Position numbers and translations under genes: made by a program. A stretch of DNA of 64,000 nucleotides from Streptomyces erythrochromogenes (lineage in GTDB: Bacteria > Actinomycetota > Actinomycetes > Streptomycetales > Streptomycetaceae): NCBI RefSeq assembly GCF_036170895.1, contig NZ_CP108036.1, positions 3,658,001-3,722,000 of the forward strand, given 5' to 3'. A model generated the notes under the pieces. That model was not told where the DNA came from. It saw only the letters and a list, made by a program, of their open reading frames with translations, and ran no database searches. Below, one piece after another: positions 1 through 7,028 of the stretch (positions are counted from its first letter, which is position 1; the number at the start of each line of letters is the position of its first letter).

Positions 1-817
1 GGGAGACGAAGGCCAGCTGGATGGCGGGCCAGGCGCCCTTGAAGAACTGGATGGGGCTGACCTTGGCGACCGTCGCGAGCAGCAGCGGGTAGACGCCGAA
101 CATCACCAGGGCGCAGCCGATGTAGATGTCGGCGGTGAAGGTGGCGTACTTGCCGATCAGGTCCCAGCCGTAGGTGGCGATCGCGGTGCCGATCAGGCCG
201 ATGGTGCCGATCGGGGCGAGGCGGATGACCCACCACAGGGCCTTCTGGAGGAGCTCCAGGGCGGACTCGGCGAGGTCGAGGACCGGCTTGGCCTTGGCGC
301 CGAGCTGGAGCGCGGCGATGCCGGCGACGACGGCCAGGAAGACGATCTGAAGGACCTTCAGCTCGGTGAACGGCGTGACGATGTCCGTCGGGACGATGCC
401 GGTCAGGAAGTCGATCCAGGAGCCCGTCTTCTTCGGCTCCTTGCCGTCGGCGGCGGTGAGGCCGGTGCCCGAACCGGGGTCGGTCAGCAGGCCGATCGCG
501 ATGCCGATGCCGACCGCGATCAGCGAGGTGATCATGAACCAGAGGAGGGTGCGGGAGGCGAGGCGCGCCGCGTTGTTCACCTTCCGCAGGTTGGTGATCG
601 ACACCAGGATCGCGAAGAAGACGAGCGGGGCGATGGCCAGCTTGAGCAGCTGGACGAAGATGTCGCCGGTCTTCTCCAGGGTGGTGCCGAGCCAGCTGAT
701 GTCCTGGCTGCGGGCTATCCAGCCGAAGAGGACGCCGAGGACCAGACCGGCGACGATCTGGGCCCAGAAGGGAAACTTGAACGAGGCCTTGGCAGGGGCC
801 TGTGGGGTCGCGGACAC
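1..817 (-). CDS. Dicarboxylate/amino acid:cation symporter (DAACS family), C-terminus outside window
   Basis: This is a membrane carrier of the GltP/DctA family, which takes up dicarboxylates or acidic amino acids with protons or sodium. Translating the minus strand gives a short polar N-terminus, then a hydrophobic stretch (FWAQIVAGLVLGVLFGW) and a family-typical segment LLKLAIAPLVFFAILVS. About 272 residues are visible; the family is usually 420-460 residues, so the 3' part lies beyond position 1. Start: GTG at 817 has GGAG seven bases upstream; an in-frame GTG at 823 is too close to that site. A long leader with a palindrome lies upstream. The exact substrate cannot be told from sequence. 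Confidence 0.88.
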   Translation of the reverse strand, partial: MSATPQAPAKASFKFPFWAQIVAGLVLGVLFGWIARSQDISWLGTTLEKTGDIFVQLLKLAIAPLVFFAILVSITNLRKVNNAARLASRTLLWFMITSLIAVGIGIAIGLLTDPGSGTGLTAADGKEPKKTGSWIDFLTGIVPTDIVTPFTELKVLQIVFLAVVAGIAALQLGAKAKPVLDLAESALELLQKALWWVIRLAPIGTIGLIGTAIATYGWDLIGKYATFTADIYIGCALVMFGVYPLLLATVAKVSPIQFFKGAWPAIQLAFVS

Positions 818-1034
818 GGACACTCTCCGGAGGTGGCGCACGAAGTGAGGGGGGTGGTTCTGCGTGGTGTTGCGGTGCGGCAGCAGCCAGGAAGGGCCGG
901 CCGGGACCGCTGCTGTATCGATTCAGCTCAACAGCAACAGGCCGCGGACGCGCGGCGGCAGAGGTCGACGTGCAGGCGCGTCACGAGCGGGACGCTCGTG
1001 ATCATCGGGTGCGCAGCTGTGGTCAACATGTTCA

Positions 1035-1081
1035 ACACGCTAACACTTCTCCTTTGGGAATCTCAAAGGGGCCCTTTGAGA
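1035..1081 (-). promoter_or_regulatory. Candidate symporter promoter overlapped by a perfect palindrome
   Basis: A perfect 10-base inverted repeat with a one-base centre covers 1061-1081 (arms TCTCAAAGGG and CCCTTTGAGA). Read towards the symporter, TTGAGA at its edge can serve as a -35 box, followed after 18 bases by TAGCGT as a -10 box. The palindrome therefore sits on the -35 element, where a repressor would block polymerase. The regulator is not identifiable from the window. Confidence 0.5.
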
Positions 1082-1123
1082 CAGCGGCGCACGAGCCCCT
1101 CTTGCGCAGGCCCGGAAAACACC

Positions 1124-1166
1124 ACCGCCCCAGCGTTACGGGCGGTATACCCGGTGCTGGGGCGGT
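1124..1166 (-). terminator. Hairpin downstream of the DUF4229 gene
   Basis: Arms ACCGCCCCAGC (1124-1134) and GCTGGGGCGGT (1156-1166) are perfectly complementary, 11 bases, around a 21-base loop with a small inner stem. It lies 29 bases past the stop of the minus-strand gene ending at 1195. Confidence 0.6.
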
Positions 1167-1194
1167 TCGGTGTGTGATGAAGCCAACTGGGTCG

Positions 1195-1506
1195 TTACGA
1201 CCCGACGCGCGCCGCGTCGTCCGCCTGGTCCTCCTGGCTGCGGTTGTCGGCGAGCTTCTGCTTCGCACCCGCGACGCGCCCGGAGATCTGCGCGGACATC
1301 TCGTCGCGCTGCTTGCGCAGGAGGACGAAGGAGAGCGGGGCGGAGAGCACGAGGGCGAGCAGCACGACCCAGGCGCCGTTGGCGTCGCCGAGACCGGAGG
1401 GGACCAGGCCGAACCGGACGAGGAGCGCGACGACGGCGAGGCAGCCGACGAAGATGCCCAGGCGCATCGCGGTGTATCGGATCGTTGCGCTCGGCTTGAG
1501 GGACAC
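1195..1506 (-). CDS. DUF4229 domain-containing small membrane protein
   Basis: The 103-residue product has two hydrophobic segments, about residues 15-35 (LGIFVGCLAVVALLVRFGL) and 44-62, then a basic/acidic cytoplasmic tail (LRKQRDEMSAQISGRVAGAKQKLADNRSQ). This two-helix plus charged-tail layout is that of the actinobacterial DUF4229 family, whose function is unknown. It stands alone between an acetyltransferase gene and the symporter leader and has its own terminator. ATG start. The family call is from recognition of the pattern, not from a search. Confidence 0.75.
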   Translation of the reverse strand: MSLKPSATIRYTAMRLGIFVGCLAVVALLVRFGLVPSGLGDANGAWVVLLALVLSAPLSFVLLRKQRDEMSAQISGRVAGAKQKLADNRSQEDQADDAARVGS

Positions 1507-1632
1507 GGTGACCCCTTCTCTCTCGTCGTGGTCGTCAGGTCGTGCGTCGCACGGTGCCCGTCCAGTGAAGCACGTCGGGGCCCGGCCGCGGCCCGCCGGG
1601 GTGCGTACGCCCGTACGGCCGCCGCCGGTGGA

Positions 1633-2157
1633 TCAGTAGAGCGGCAGCAGCATCGTGATGTCGTCGCGGTCATCGCCCGGGGCCACGCGGACGGCGCCGG
1701 GGACGCGGCCGACCTCCTTGTAGCCGCAGGAGGAGTAGAAGTGCTCCAGGCCGAGGCCGCCGCGGCAGGTGAGGCGGACGGCGTCGATGCCCTCGATCGA
1801 GCGGGCCGCGGCTTCGGTCGCGGCCATGAGGTCCCGCCCGAGGCCCTTGCCCTGGTGGCGCGGATGGACCATCACCGTGTAGGCCCACAGCCAGTGCCGC
1901 TGGAGTCGGTGCGTGTTGTGGGTGAGGAAGGCGGTCGCTGCGACCGCGCCGTCGCCGTCGTGCCCGACGAGCAGCCTGCAGCTCCCGTCGGCGACGCCGG
2001 CGAGGTGCTTGTCGAGCGAGGGGCGGACGTCGTCGTGGGTGACCGGCGGTACGAAGCCCACGGCGCCGCCCGCGTTGGAGACGTCCGTCCAGAGCTTGAG
2101 GATTCCATCACGCAGGGAGGGTCCGACGACCGGATCCAGGGTGAAAGTAAGGGTCAT
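1633..2157 (-). CDS. GNAT family N-acetyltransferase
   Basis: A 174-residue acetyl-CoA-dependent acyltransferase of the Gcn5 fold. The acetyl-CoA pyrophosphate-binding motif is visible near residue 102 (HPRHQGKGLGRDLM), followed by the beta-strand/helix region with LEHFYSSCGYKEVGRVPGA typical of motif B. The N-terminal half carries a predicted substrate region with no clear marker. ATG start at 2157. The acceptor substrate is unknown. It is encoded alone: mqnE upstream has its own strong terminator and the next gene is 126 bases away. Confidence 0.85.
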   Translation of the reverse strand: MTLTFTLDPVVGPSLRDGILKLWTDVSNAGGAVGFVPPVTHDDVRPSLDKHLAGVADGSCRLLVGHDGDGAVAATAFLTHNTHRLQRHWLWAYTVMVHPRHQGKGLGRDLMAATEAAARSIEGIDAVRLTCRGGLGLEHFYSSCGYKEVGRVPGAVRVAPGDDRDDITMLLPLY

Positions 2158-2203
2158 TTAGCAAGTTTAACCATTACCTCATCGGCCCGTCCAGGAAAAG
2201 CTA

Positions 2204-2227
2204 AACCCCGGCCCATGGGCCGGGGTT
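2204..2227 (-). terminator. Intrinsic terminator after mqnE
   Basis: Perfect 11-base stem AACCCCGGCCC / GGGCCGGGGTT with a two-base loop. On the minus strand it is followed by a T-rich run (TTTAGCTTTTCC), so it has the form of a classic intrinsic terminator, 40 bases past the mqnE stop. Confidence 0.85.
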
Positions 2228-2266
2228 AACTCGCCGGGAGCGGCTGGGGTGCGGGGCGGACGCGGG

Positions 2267-3430
2267 TCAGACGCGCATCGCCTGCGGGGTCTCGCGCAGG
2301 CCCGCGTCCGGGCCGGGGTACTCGCGGATGATCTCGTAGCGCGTGTTGCGCTCGACCGGGCGGAAGCCGGCTTCCCGGATCAGCTCCAGCAGATCCTCAC
2401 GGCCCAGCTTGTTCGGGGTGCCGTAGTTGTCCGCGTCGTGGGTGATCTTGTACTCGACGACCGAGCCGTCCATGTCGTCCGCACCGTGCTGGAGGGCGAG
2501 CTGGGCGGTCTGCACGCCGTGCATCACCCAGAAGACCTTGACGTGCGGCACGTTGTCGAAGAGCAGTCGCGAGACGGCGAAGGTCTTCAGCGCCTCGGCG
2601 CCGGTGGCCATGGTCGTGCGCGCCTGGAGCTTGTTGCGCACCTTGCCGTCCTGCATGTCCACGAAGTCGTGCTGGTAGCGCAGCGGGATGAAGACCTGGA
2701 AACCGCCGGTCTCGTCCTGGAGCTCGCGCAGCCGCAGCACGTGGTCCACGCGGTGGCGCGGCTCCTCGATGTGCCCGTACAGCATGGTCGAGGGGGTCTT
2801 GAGACCCTTCTCGTGCGCGAGCCGGTGGATGCGCGACCAGTCCTCCCAGTGGGTGCGGTGGTCGACGATGTGCTGGCGGACCTCCCAGTCGAAGATCTCC
2901 GCGCCGCCACCGGTGAGCGACTCCAGGCCGGCCTCGATCAGCTCGTCCAGGATGTCGGAGGCCGACATGCCGGAGATCGTCTCGAAGTGGTGGATCTCGG
3001 TCGCCGTGAACGCCTTCAGCGAGACGTTCGGCAGCGCCTTCTTCAGCTCGGAGAGGGAGCGCGGGTAATAGCGCCACGGCAGGTTCGGGTGCAGGCCGTT
3101 GACGATGTGCAGCTCGGTGAGGTTGTCGTTCTCCATGGCCTTGGCCAGGCGCACGGCCTCCTCGATGCGCATCGTGTACGCGTCCTTCTCGCCCGGCTTG
3201 CGCTGGAACGAGCAGTACGCGCACGACGCGGTGCACACGTTCGTCATGTTGAGGTGGCGGTTGACGTTGAAGTGGACGACGTCACCGTTCTTGCGCGTGC
3301 GCACCTCGTGGGCGAGGCCACCGAGCCAGGCCAGGTCGTCCGACTCGTAGAGGGCGATGCCGTCCTCACGGGTCAGCCGCTCGCCGGAGCGGACCTTCTC
3401 CTCCAGCTCACGCTTGAGCCCAGCGTCCAT
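2267..3430 (-). CDS. mqnE: Aminofutalosine synthase MqnE (radical SAM)
   Basis: MqnE joins 3-[(1-carboxyvinyl)oxy]benzoate to the adenosyl radical in the futalosine route to menaquinone. The 387-residue product has the radical SAM cysteines C66, C70 and C73 in NVCTASCAYCSF, with MNVNRHLN-like sequence just before, and the family segment TGGGAEIFDWEVRQHI. Start: ATG at 3430 has GAGGAGG eight bases upstream; the reading frame stays open further upstream only by chance. An Lrp/AsnC regulator gene lies just upstream on the same strand, and UbiX, UbiA and UbiD-type genes of the same pathway lie within 5 kb. Confidence 0.95.
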   Translation of the reverse strand: MDAGLKRELEEKVRSGERLTREDGIALYESDDLAWLGGLAHEVRTRKNGDVVHFNVNRHLNMTNVCTASCAYCSFQRKPGEKDAYTMRIEEAVRLAKAMENDNLTELHIVNGLHPNLPWRYYPRSLSELKKALPNVSLKAFTATEIHHFETISGMSASDILDELIEAGLESLTGGGAEIFDWEVRQHIVDHRTHWEDWSRIHRLAHEKGLKTPSTMLYGHIEEPRHRVDHVLRLRELQDETGGFQVFIPLRYQHDFVDMQDGKVRNKLQARTTMATGAEALKTFAVSRLLFDNVPHVKVFWVMHGVQTAQLALQHGADDMDGSVVEYKITHDADNYGTPNKLGREDLLELIREAGFRPVERNTRYEIIREYPGPDAGLRETPQAMRV

Positions 3431-3491
3431 GTACCGGTCGCCTCCTCTAGATGCCTCTTGTCTGTCCTGCGAACCCTGACCAACCGTACTC

Positions 3492-3947
3492 TCAGGCTTC
3501 CTCGGGCAGCTCCCCGACCCGGTTCTCCCACTTCGTGGAGAGCACGATGGTGGTACGGGTGCGCGAGACGCCCTTGGTGCCGGAGAGCTTGCGGATGATT
3601 TTCTCCAGGCCGTCCACGTCGCTGGCGCGCACCTTGAGCATGTAGGAGTCGTCGCCGGCGATGAACCAGCAGTCCTCGATCTCCGCAAGGTCGCGCAGCC
3701 GGCGGGCCACGTCCTCGTGGTCGGCGGCGTCGGAGAGGGAGATGCCGATCAGCGCGGTGACGCCGAGGCCGAGCGAGGCGGAGTCGACCGTCGCGCGGTA
3801 GCCGGTGATGACGCCGGCCGTTTCCAGACGGTTGATGCGGTCGGTGACGCTGGGGCCGGAGAGGCCCACGAGACGGCCCAGCTCGGCGTATGAGGCGCGA
3901 CCGTTCTCCCGGAGTGCCTGGATGAGCTGCCTGTCCACCGTGTCCAT
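3492..3947 (-). CDS. Lrp/AsnC family transcriptional regulator
   Basis: The 151-residue product has an N-terminal winged helix-turn-helix (about residues 5-55, with SYAELGRLVGLSGPSVTDRINRL) and a C-terminal RAM ligand-binding domain (about 65-140). Such proteins form octamers and usually sense amino acids. Start: ATG at 3947 with GGAAGG nine bases upstream; a longer open frame to 4019 lacks a ribosome site. It lies 61 bases upstream of mqnE on the same strand, so the two may be cotranscribed, and it is divergent from the 44-residue gene at 4070. A menaquinone-linked role is only inference. Confidence 0.9.
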   Translation of the reverse strand: MDTVDRQLIQALRENGRASYAELGRLVGLSGPSVTDRINRLETAGVITGYRATVDSASLGLGVTALIGISLSDAADHEDVARRLRDLAEIEDCWFIAGDDSYMLKVRASDVDGLEKIIRKLSGTKGVSRTRTTIVLSTKWENRVGELPEEA

Positions 3948-4069
3948 TACGTGGAGCCTTCCATTATTCGGCGATCCTGCAAGTCTAGGTATAGAATCTA
4001 AGGCACACAGGGTCAACACCCTGCGATTTCTTTCAGCAGATCAATAACGATCTTCAGGAGTGGTACACC
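3948..4069. promoter_or_regulatory. Divergent control region between Lrp gene and 44-residue gene
   Basis: This 122-base stretch is AT-richer than its surroundings (around TCTAGGTATAGAATCTAAGG, 3983-4002). It carries a short inverted repeat CAGGGT-caac-ACCCTG at 4008-4023. Lrp/AsnC proteins usually bind their own promoters, so an operator here is likely. I cannot assign -35 and -10 boxes with confidence. Confidence 0.4.
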
Positions 4070-4204
4070 GTGTTCACGATCGAGATGGCGCACGCACACA
4101 TGCGACAGCTCCAGGAGCTGGCCAACCGATCCCGAGCCCACCAGCCCGCCGCGGCCGCCCGCGTCGACAAGGCCCGCAAGCCGCTGGGCCGCAAGAAGGC
4201 CTAG
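4070..4204 (+). CDS. Small basic protein, 44 residues, unknown function
   Basis: A GTG start at 4070 with AGGAG nine bases upstream opens a 44-codon gene. The product starts MFTIEMAHAHMRQLQELAN and ends in a basic, alanine-rich tail (RVDKARKPLGRKKA). Codon use has the high third-position GC expected of a real gene. It is divergent from the Lrp-family regulator and converges on the UbiX gene; the two stop codons share the four bases CTAG at 4201-4204. I do not recognise a domain; the N-terminal amphipathic helix and cationic tail suggest binding to membrane, nucleic acid or a partner protein, but this is a guess. Confidence 0.7.
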   Translation: MFTIEMAHAHMRQLQELANRSRAHQPAAAARVDKARKPLGRKKA

Positions 4205-4905
4205 TCACCGGCCTGCTCACCACCGCTCGACCCCTGGGGAGAGCGGGAGCCTCCCAGCTCCCCCTCCCAACGGCGGTACAGCCGGTGCGGCACCCCTGCC
4301 GCGTCCAGCACCCGCCCCGCGACGAAATCCACCAGATCCTGGATGTGCGTCGCACCCGCGTAGAACGCCGGAGAGGCGGGCAGCACGACGGCGCCCGCCT
4401 CGTCCAGCGCCACCAGATGCTTCAGCGTCTGCCCGTTCAGCGGGGTCTCCCGCACCGCGACCACCAGCCGGCGCCGCTCCTTGAGCGTCACGCTCGCCAC
4501 GCGCTGGAGCAGGTCCTTCGACAGCCCGAGCGCCACCCCCGCCACGCAGGCCGTGGACGCCGGGACGATGAGCATCCCCTTGACCGGGTACGAGCCCGAA
4601 CTCGGGCCGGCGGCCAGGTCCCCGGCACCCCAGTACCGCACGTCCGCGTCGGCCGTCAGGCCCTCGAAGGTCCCCGGCTTGCCGTCGGCTCCCCGTGCCA
4701 GCCACTCCGCGAGGTCCTCGCGCCAGTGCGCGTCACGGAAGGCGATGCCGGTCTCGTCCAGCAGGGTGAGGCGCGAGGCCCGGCTCACGACCAGGTCGAC
4801 GCTCTCCCCCGCGGAGAGCAGGCCGCGGAGCACCGCCGCCGCGTACGGCGTCCCGGACGCTCCGGAAACCCCGACCACCCACGGGGTGCGATTGCGCTCT
4901 GTCAT
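4201..4905 (-). CDS. UbiX family flavin prenyltransferase
   Basis: UbiX enzymes make prenylated FMN, the cofactor of UbiD decarboxylases. The 234-residue product starts with the flavin-binding loop GVSGASGTPYA (residues 12-22) and keeps the phosphate-binding region MLIVPASTACVAGVALG and the segment RRRLVVAVRETPLN that are typical of the family. The last 20 residues are a low-complexity Gly/Ser tail. ATG at 4905. Its likely partner is the UbiD-type decarboxylase at 7025; together they would remove a carboxylate from the naphthoate ring in the futalosine pathway (called MqnM and MqnL in some literature). Confidence 0.92.
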   Translation of the reverse strand: MTERNRTPWVVGVSGASGTPYAAAVLRGLLSAGESVDLVVSRASRLTLLDETGIAFRDAHWREDLAEWLARGADGKPGTFEGLTADADVRYWGAGDLAAGPSSGSYPVKGMLIVPASTACVAGVALGLSKDLLQRVASVTLKERRRLVVAVRETPLNGQTLKHLVALDEAGAVVLPASPAFYAGATHIQDLVDFVAGRVLDAAGVPHRLYRRWEGELGGSRSPQGSSGGEQAGD

Positions 4906-4991
4906 ACCTCCGAGACTATCCGGCCACGCCCGGCGGGCACTCAGTAAGGTGACCGCACGTTCCCGTGAGGGGAGCCACGAAGGGGGCGAAG

Positions 4992-5603
4992 ATGAGCACG
5001 ACGGTGGATACCGGTCGGACGCAGACCGACCGGGCCAAGACGGCGGCCAAGCTGATGCTGGGCTGGGTGGCCCTGCTGTGGGTGCTGGAGGCCGTCGACT
5101 ACGCCACCGGCCACGCCCTCGACCAGTACGGGATCCTCGCCCGCGACCCCGACAGCCTCACCGGCATCGTCTCCGCGGCCTTCCTCCACTTCGGCTTCGA
5201 CCACGTCGCCTCCAACAGCGTCCCGCTGCTGGTCCTCGGCTTCATAGCCGCCCTGTCCGGGATCCGCCGGTTCCTCGCGGTGTGCGGCCTGATCCTGCTG
5301 GCCGACGGCTTCGGCACCTGGCTGATATCCCCGTCCGGCACGATGACGCTGGGTGCCTCGGGCATCGTCTTCGGCCTCTTCGGCTACCTGCTCGTACGGG
5401 GCTTCGTCGAGCGCAGGGCGCTGGGCATCGCGGTGGCGGTGGGCGTCGCCGCCGTCTGGGGCACGACGATCGTCTCCGGCATCCTCCCGACGGACTCGGG
5501 CGTCAGCTGGCAGGGCCACCTGTGCGGCCTGGTGGCGGGCATCGTGACGGCCCTCTACTTCCGCCGCCCGGCCCCCCGCCAACCCTCCGCCCTCACGGGC
5601 TGA
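4992..5603 (+). CDS. Rhomboid family intramembrane serine protease
   Basis: A 203-residue membrane protein with about six hydrophobic segments. The catalytic serine is S123 in LGASGIVFGLFGY (GxSG) and the catalytic histidine is H176 in WQGHLCGLVAG; the H71/N75 pair in FGFDHVASNS forms the oxyanion-side motif. All core catalytic parts are therefore present, so it is probably active. Start: ATG at 4992 with GGGGG about five bases upstream; a GTG at 4965 in frame would add nine residues. It lies between the UbiX and UbiA genes but on the other strand, so it is not part of their operon. Substrate unknown. Confidence 0.9.
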   Translation: MSTTVDTGRTQTDRAKTAAKLMLGWVALLWVLEAVDYATGHALDQYGILARDPDSLTGIVSAAFLHFGFDHVASNSVPLLVLGFIAALSGIRRFLAVCGLILLADGFGTWLISPSGTMTLGASGIVFGLFGYLLVRGFVERRALGIAVAVGVAAVWGTTIVSGILPTDSGVSWQGHLCGLVAGIVTALYFRRPAPRQPSALTG

Positions 5604-5634
5604 CGCCGGCGGGGTCCACGGGCCGCGGCGGTAC

Positions 5635-6558
5635 TCACACCGTCAGTCCGCGGACCACCAGATCGGCCAGGGCGCACACGAAGAGGGCGATGCCGATGAA
5701 GCCGTTGACCGTGAAGAAGGCCCGGTTCAGGCGGGACAGGTCGTGCGGCGTCACGATGGTGTGCTCGTAGACGAAGGCGGCGACGACGATCGCCAGGCCG
5801 GTCCAGAACAGCGGGCCCGCGTCCGTGGCGAGCGCGTACCAGGCCAGCAGGGCCGTGGTCACGACGTGCGAGCCGCGCGCGCCCCAGAGGGCGGCGGGGA
5901 CACCGAAGCGGGCCGGGACGGACTTGACGCCCTCCGCGCGGTCGGCGGCCACGTCCTGGCAGGCGAAGATCAGGTCGAAGCCGCCGATCCACACGCCGAC
6001 CGCAAGGCCCAGGACAACCGCGTCCCAGGACCACTCGCCGGTGATCGCCAGCCAGGCCCCGACGGGGCCCATCGCCTGGGCCAGCCCGAGGATGGCGTGC
6101 GGGAAGTTCGTGAACCGCTTGCCGTACGGATAGACCACCATCGGGACGACGGCGACCGGCGCCAGCGCCAGGCAGAGCGGGTTCAGCAGGGCCGCCGAGC
6201 CGAGGAAGACCACGAGCGCGATCGCCGCGCCGGTCCAGGCCGAGCGGACCGACACCGCGCCGGTGACCAGCTCGCGCCCCGCGGTCCGCGGGTTGCGGGC
6301 GTCGATCTCGCGGTCGATGATCCGGTTCGCGGCCATGGCGAAGGTCCGCAGCCCCACCATGCAGACGGTGACGAGCAGCAGCTTGCCCCAGTGCACGGTC
6401 CGATCGAGCTGGAACATCGCGGTCAGCGCCGCGATGTAGGCGAACGGCAGCGCGAAGACCGAGTGCTCGATCATCACCAGCCGCAGGAAGGCCTTGACCT
6501 TGTTGGCCGCCTCCGGCGCGGGGCCCTGTCCGACCACTCCGTCGGCGGTGGTCATCAT
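5635..6558 (-). CDS. mqnP: UbiA-type prenyltransferase MqnP, menaquinone pathway
   Basis: This integral membrane enzyme attaches the polyprenyl chain to the naphthoate ring. The 307-residue product carries both metal-diphosphate motifs: N78-x3-D82-x3-D86 in NRIIDREIDARNP and D195/D202/D206 in DLIFACQDVAAD. Between and after them are about eight or nine hydrophobic helices. Start codons ATG-ATG at 6558 and 6555 overlap the TGA of the upstream gene, so translation is coupled. It is the last gene of a three-gene set with the UbiD-type decarboxylase and a small protein, all on the minus strand. Confidence 0.92.
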   Translation of the reverse strand: MMTTADGVVGQGPAPEAANKVKAFLRLVMIEHSVFALPFAYIAALTAMFQLDRTVHWGKLLLVTVCMVGLRTFAMAANRIIDREIDARNPRTAGRELVTGAVSVRSAWTGAAIALVVFLGSAALLNPLCLALAPVAVVPMVVYPYGKRFTNFPHAILGLAQAMGPVGAWLAITGEWSWDAVVLGLAVGVWIGGFDLIFACQDVAADRAEGVKSVPARFGVPAALWGARGSHVVTTALLAWYALATDAGPLFWTGLAIVVAAFVYEHTIVTPHDLSRLNRAFFTVNGFIGIALFVCALADLVVRGLTV

Positions 6559-7028
6559 GCGAGTTCCCTCCGGAACCGTTCGAGTTCGGCCAGCAGTTCC
6601 GACGCCGGCAGCGCGCCGAGTTCCAGCGTCCGGGCGGCGGGGCCGTCCTCCTCGCCCTCGGGCGGGGTGACGTGCGCGGTGACCGTCCAGTCGGCGCCGA
6701 CGGGCCGGGCGTCGAGGCGCAGGAAGTTGCCGGCCTCGACGGTGAACGGCTCGGCCGCGGCCAGGGCCTGCTGCAACTGCTCCGCGAAGGCGTCGGCCTC
6801 GGTGTCGCGCGCGCCGGGCAGTTCGAAGCCGTCGCCGTCGCCGTCCGCGTCGTACATCAGCGTCCAGACATCGCCGGGGCCGGCGAACTCCTCCGGGCTC
6901 ACGCCGGCGTCCCGGGCCGCGACGATCACGCCGGGCTGGGTCGGGTCGATCTTCGGACGCGCCAGGACCACGTACGCCTCCGCGGTGCCGAGGTTCAGTT
7001 CCGGGCCGTCGACGGCGATCGGGCTCAC
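6555..7028 (-). CDS. Conserved-type hypothetical protein in the menaquinone operon
   Basis: A 157-residue acidic soluble protein with no signal peptide or membrane segment. It contains AYVVLARPKIDPTQPGVIVAARDAG near residues 18-40, an Asp/Gly-rich loop (DADGDGDG) and a C-terminal helix (ASELLAELERFRREL). I recognise no domain. GTG start at 7028 overlaps the stop of the UbiD-type gene by four bases (GTGA), and its own stop overlaps the mqnP start. Such tight coupling suggests it works with the two enzymes, for example as an accessory or stabilising subunit, but there is no direct evidence. Confidence 0.75.
   Translation of the reverse strand: MSPIAVDGPELNLGTAEAYVVLARPKIDPTQPGVIVAARDAGVSPEEFAGPGDVWTLMYDADGDGDGFELPGARDTEADAFAEQLQQALAAAEPFTVEAGNFLRLDARPVGADWTVTAHVTPPEGEEDGPAARTLELGALPASELLAELERFRRELA

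Larger units (their letters stand above)
824..1194. other. Intergenic region: symporter leader and promoter, plus terminator of the DUF4229 gene
   Basis: No gene is supported in this 371-base stretch. It holds the candidate promoter and palindrome for the symporter (about 1035-1081) and a hairpin (1124-1166) that would end the DUF4229 transcript. Between the promoter and the symporter start lies roughly 200 bases of leader in which I see no clear fold. Confidence 0.5.
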
